Positions 5,098 to 6,107 of a DNA stretch of 6,107 bases are shown here, piece by piece (the stretch's first letter is position 1; each line of letters begins with the position of its first letter). Made by a program: the position numbers and the translations under genes. The stretch comes from Actinomycetota bacterium (GTDB lineage: Bacteria; Actinomycetota; Acidimicrobiia; Acidimicrobiales; Ilumatobacteraceae). The notes beneath the pieces were generated by a model, which saw only the letters and a list, made by a program, of their open reading frames with translations, made no database searches and had not been told where the DNA came from. The stretch spans positions 1-6,107 of the forward strand of contig VGBY01000065.1 of NCBI GenBank assembly GCA_016870295.1, written 5' to 3'.

Positions 5098-6107
5098 CTA
5101 GTCGACGACGCGGAGTAGTTGTTCGCGAAGCAACAACTCCGCGGCGTGACGTGCTCTTGCAAATGGCATCGCGCAACGTTCCGCAATCTCAAGCAAGTCA
5201 GTTGCGCCGTCGGAGTACGCGAGCACGTTCAGCAGGTCCTCAACGGAGGCATCAATTCGTCCGGCCCCCAACGTGGGGTACAAGCCGCGTCGCCCGAGCT
5301 GTGGTTCGCACAATTGCGTTGCCATGTATCGGCGGTTGCCCTCGAGCACTTCGATGCACGCCTTTACAAATTCGTAGCCGCCCTTGAGGCCACTTGCAGT
5401 AACAACAGTGAAGTCATCATGCGAAGTGTGGTACTCGGGATACGAAGTGAAGCGGGTCCGGCTCAAACCGACGACTGGCAAATCGACACCCGGGCTGCAG
5501 TACTGGCGCTCGTCACTACCGCGCTCAAGGTACGTGTGAACTCGCGTCGGCGTGCCGATGTGAGCAAGCACATGTTTGGCGACCCGATCAGTCGTTGTGT
5601 CGGCTTTGCGAGTCTCGATGCTGGAGTAGGTACGGTCGTCGCCGACGCAGGAGACATTGAAGCCGGCAATGGTGCGCGACTTCATTTCTGGCAGGTGTCG
5701 ACTCAAGTAGCAGATGGAGCCGATGGTCTCCGGAATGAAGATGATTCGGTAGGTGTAACGGCGGTCGAGTGAAGCCAGCCATTTCGCGATGTAAGTGACC
5801 ACCGATGGGCCCGAGATTTCGTTGTTTGCCATTGACGGGTGGCAGACGTAGGTCGACAGAAAAACTTCCTGTTCGCTCGCGCCTCTCAGAATCAACTCGG
5901 CGTAATTCAACACTCCGTCAAACTTCTTGCTCTTGATGACGGCCCGATAACGCCCCGGTTGTAGTTGTTCACGCTGCTCGTGAGTGAGGCAGAAGCCCCA
6001 GCGGTCGGCGTAATACGAGGTGACGTAGGGGATCGCGGTCGGCATATGAGGCAACGAGTGCAGATGCGCTTGCAGATCGTCGAGCTCGAGTGTTTCATCG
6101 ACTGGTG
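5098..6107 (-). CDS. COG4310/DUF4910-type aminopeptidase-like protein with C-terminal winged helix, 5' end beyond window
   Basis: The frame is open to the right edge, giving 335 visible residues of a family usually ~430 long. A TTG at 6054 is not the start: the codons before it continue family-like sequence (DETLELDDLQAHLHSLP). The fold is an M28-like zinc aminopeptidase. Visible landmarks are AIPYVTSYYADRWGFCL (about 6036-5986), STYVCHPSMANNEISG (5856-5809, with His near 5841 as ligand), FIPETIGSICYLS (5739-5701), ERGSDERQYCSPGVDLPVVGL (5523-5461) and SYPEYHTSHDDF (5445-5410). These match the expected order of His, acidic and terminal His ligands. The last ~48 residues (about 5241-5101) fit a winged-helix tail. 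The substrate is unknown. Members commonly sit in surface polysaccharide clusters, consistent with the acyltransferase gene converging on it. Domain names are from memory of the family, not a search. Confidence 0.88.
   Translation of the reverse strand, partial: PVDETLELDDLQAHLHSLPHMPTAIPYVTSYYADRWGFCLTHEQREQLQPGRYRAVIKSKKFDGVLNYAELILRGASEQEVFLSTYVCHPSMANNEISGPSVVTYIAKWLASLDRRYTYRIIFIPETIGSICYLSRHLPEMKSRTIAGFNVSCVGDDRTYSSIETRKADTTTDRVAKHVLAHIGTPTRVHTYLERGSDERQYCSPGVDLPVVGLSRTRFTSYPEYHTSHDDFTVVTASGLKGGYEFVKACIEVLEGNRRYMATQLCEPQLGRRGLYPTLGAGRIDASVEDLLNVLAYSDGATDLLEIAERCAMPFARARHAAELLLREQLLRVVD

Noticed and set aside
5051..5112. Direct repeat GACGACGCG at 5051-5059 and 5104-5112 as target-site duplication around an insert
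   Set aside because: The 44 bp between the copies hold no mobile element, and this GC-rich 9-mer is of the kind expected by chance in such sequence.
5119..5772. Plus-strand open frame of 217 codons opposite the DUF4910 gene
   Set aside because: The minus frame carries the conserved aminopeptidase-like motifs; the plus translation has none.
6052..6054. TTG at 6054 as the start of the DUF4910 gene
   Set aside because: The upstream in-frame codons to the window edge continue typical family sequence, so the gene is cut by the edge rather than starting here.

Overview
The window looks like a chromosomal segment from a fairly high-GC bacterium, most likely an actinobacterium (Actinomycetota). The order metG then tatD on one strand, with rsmI close upstream on the same strand, is a core neighbourhood known from Actinobacteria (in Mycobacterium tuberculosis the run is rsmI, metS, tatD, rpfB, ksgA, ispE). 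Weak or absent Shine-Dalgarno sequences and a possible leaderless divergent promoter fit that assignment. A lineage such as Acidimicrobiia is possible, but this is inference; the sequence carries no rRNA or other marker that settles it.

Left part (1-2134, minus strand): a two-gene tail-to-head unit. metG (methionyl-tRNA synthetase, 626-2134) is followed 5 bp later by tatD (TatD-family metal-dependent hydrolase, 1-620), which runs off the left edge. A Shine-Dalgarno-like AAGAAGG at the end of metG serves the tatD GTG start.

Middle (2135-4182): a plus-strand acyl-CoA thioesterase-like double-hotdog protein (2155-2973) diverges from metG with only 20 bp between the start codons. It converges 19 bp away on rsmI (2993-3823, minus), the 16S rRNA C1402 2'-O-methyltransferase. 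rsmI is the second gene of a tightly coupled pair: its ATG overlaps the TGA of a DUF192 gene (3820-4182) in an ATGA junction, with a strong GGAGGT just upstream.

Right part (4183-6107): after a 102-bp divergent intergenic region the content changes from housekeeping to probable surface-glycan functions, and sampled lines show GC falling from roughly 60-70% to roughly 47-57%. A left-handed beta-helix (hexapeptide) acyltransferase with a C-terminal extension (4285-5052, plus) converges on a COG4310/DUF4910-type aminopeptidase-like protein with a C-terminal winged-helix segment (5098-6107, minus, 5' end beyond the window). Such proteins are typical residents of polysaccharide or nonulosonate loci, so the right edge probably enters an accessory glycan cluster.

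No tRNA, rRNA, CRISPR array, insertion sequence or phage gene was seen. The least understood item is the acyltransferase/DUF4910 pair at the glycan-locus boundary. The most interesting regulatory item is a possible overlapping bidirectional -10 element between metG and the thioesterase gene.
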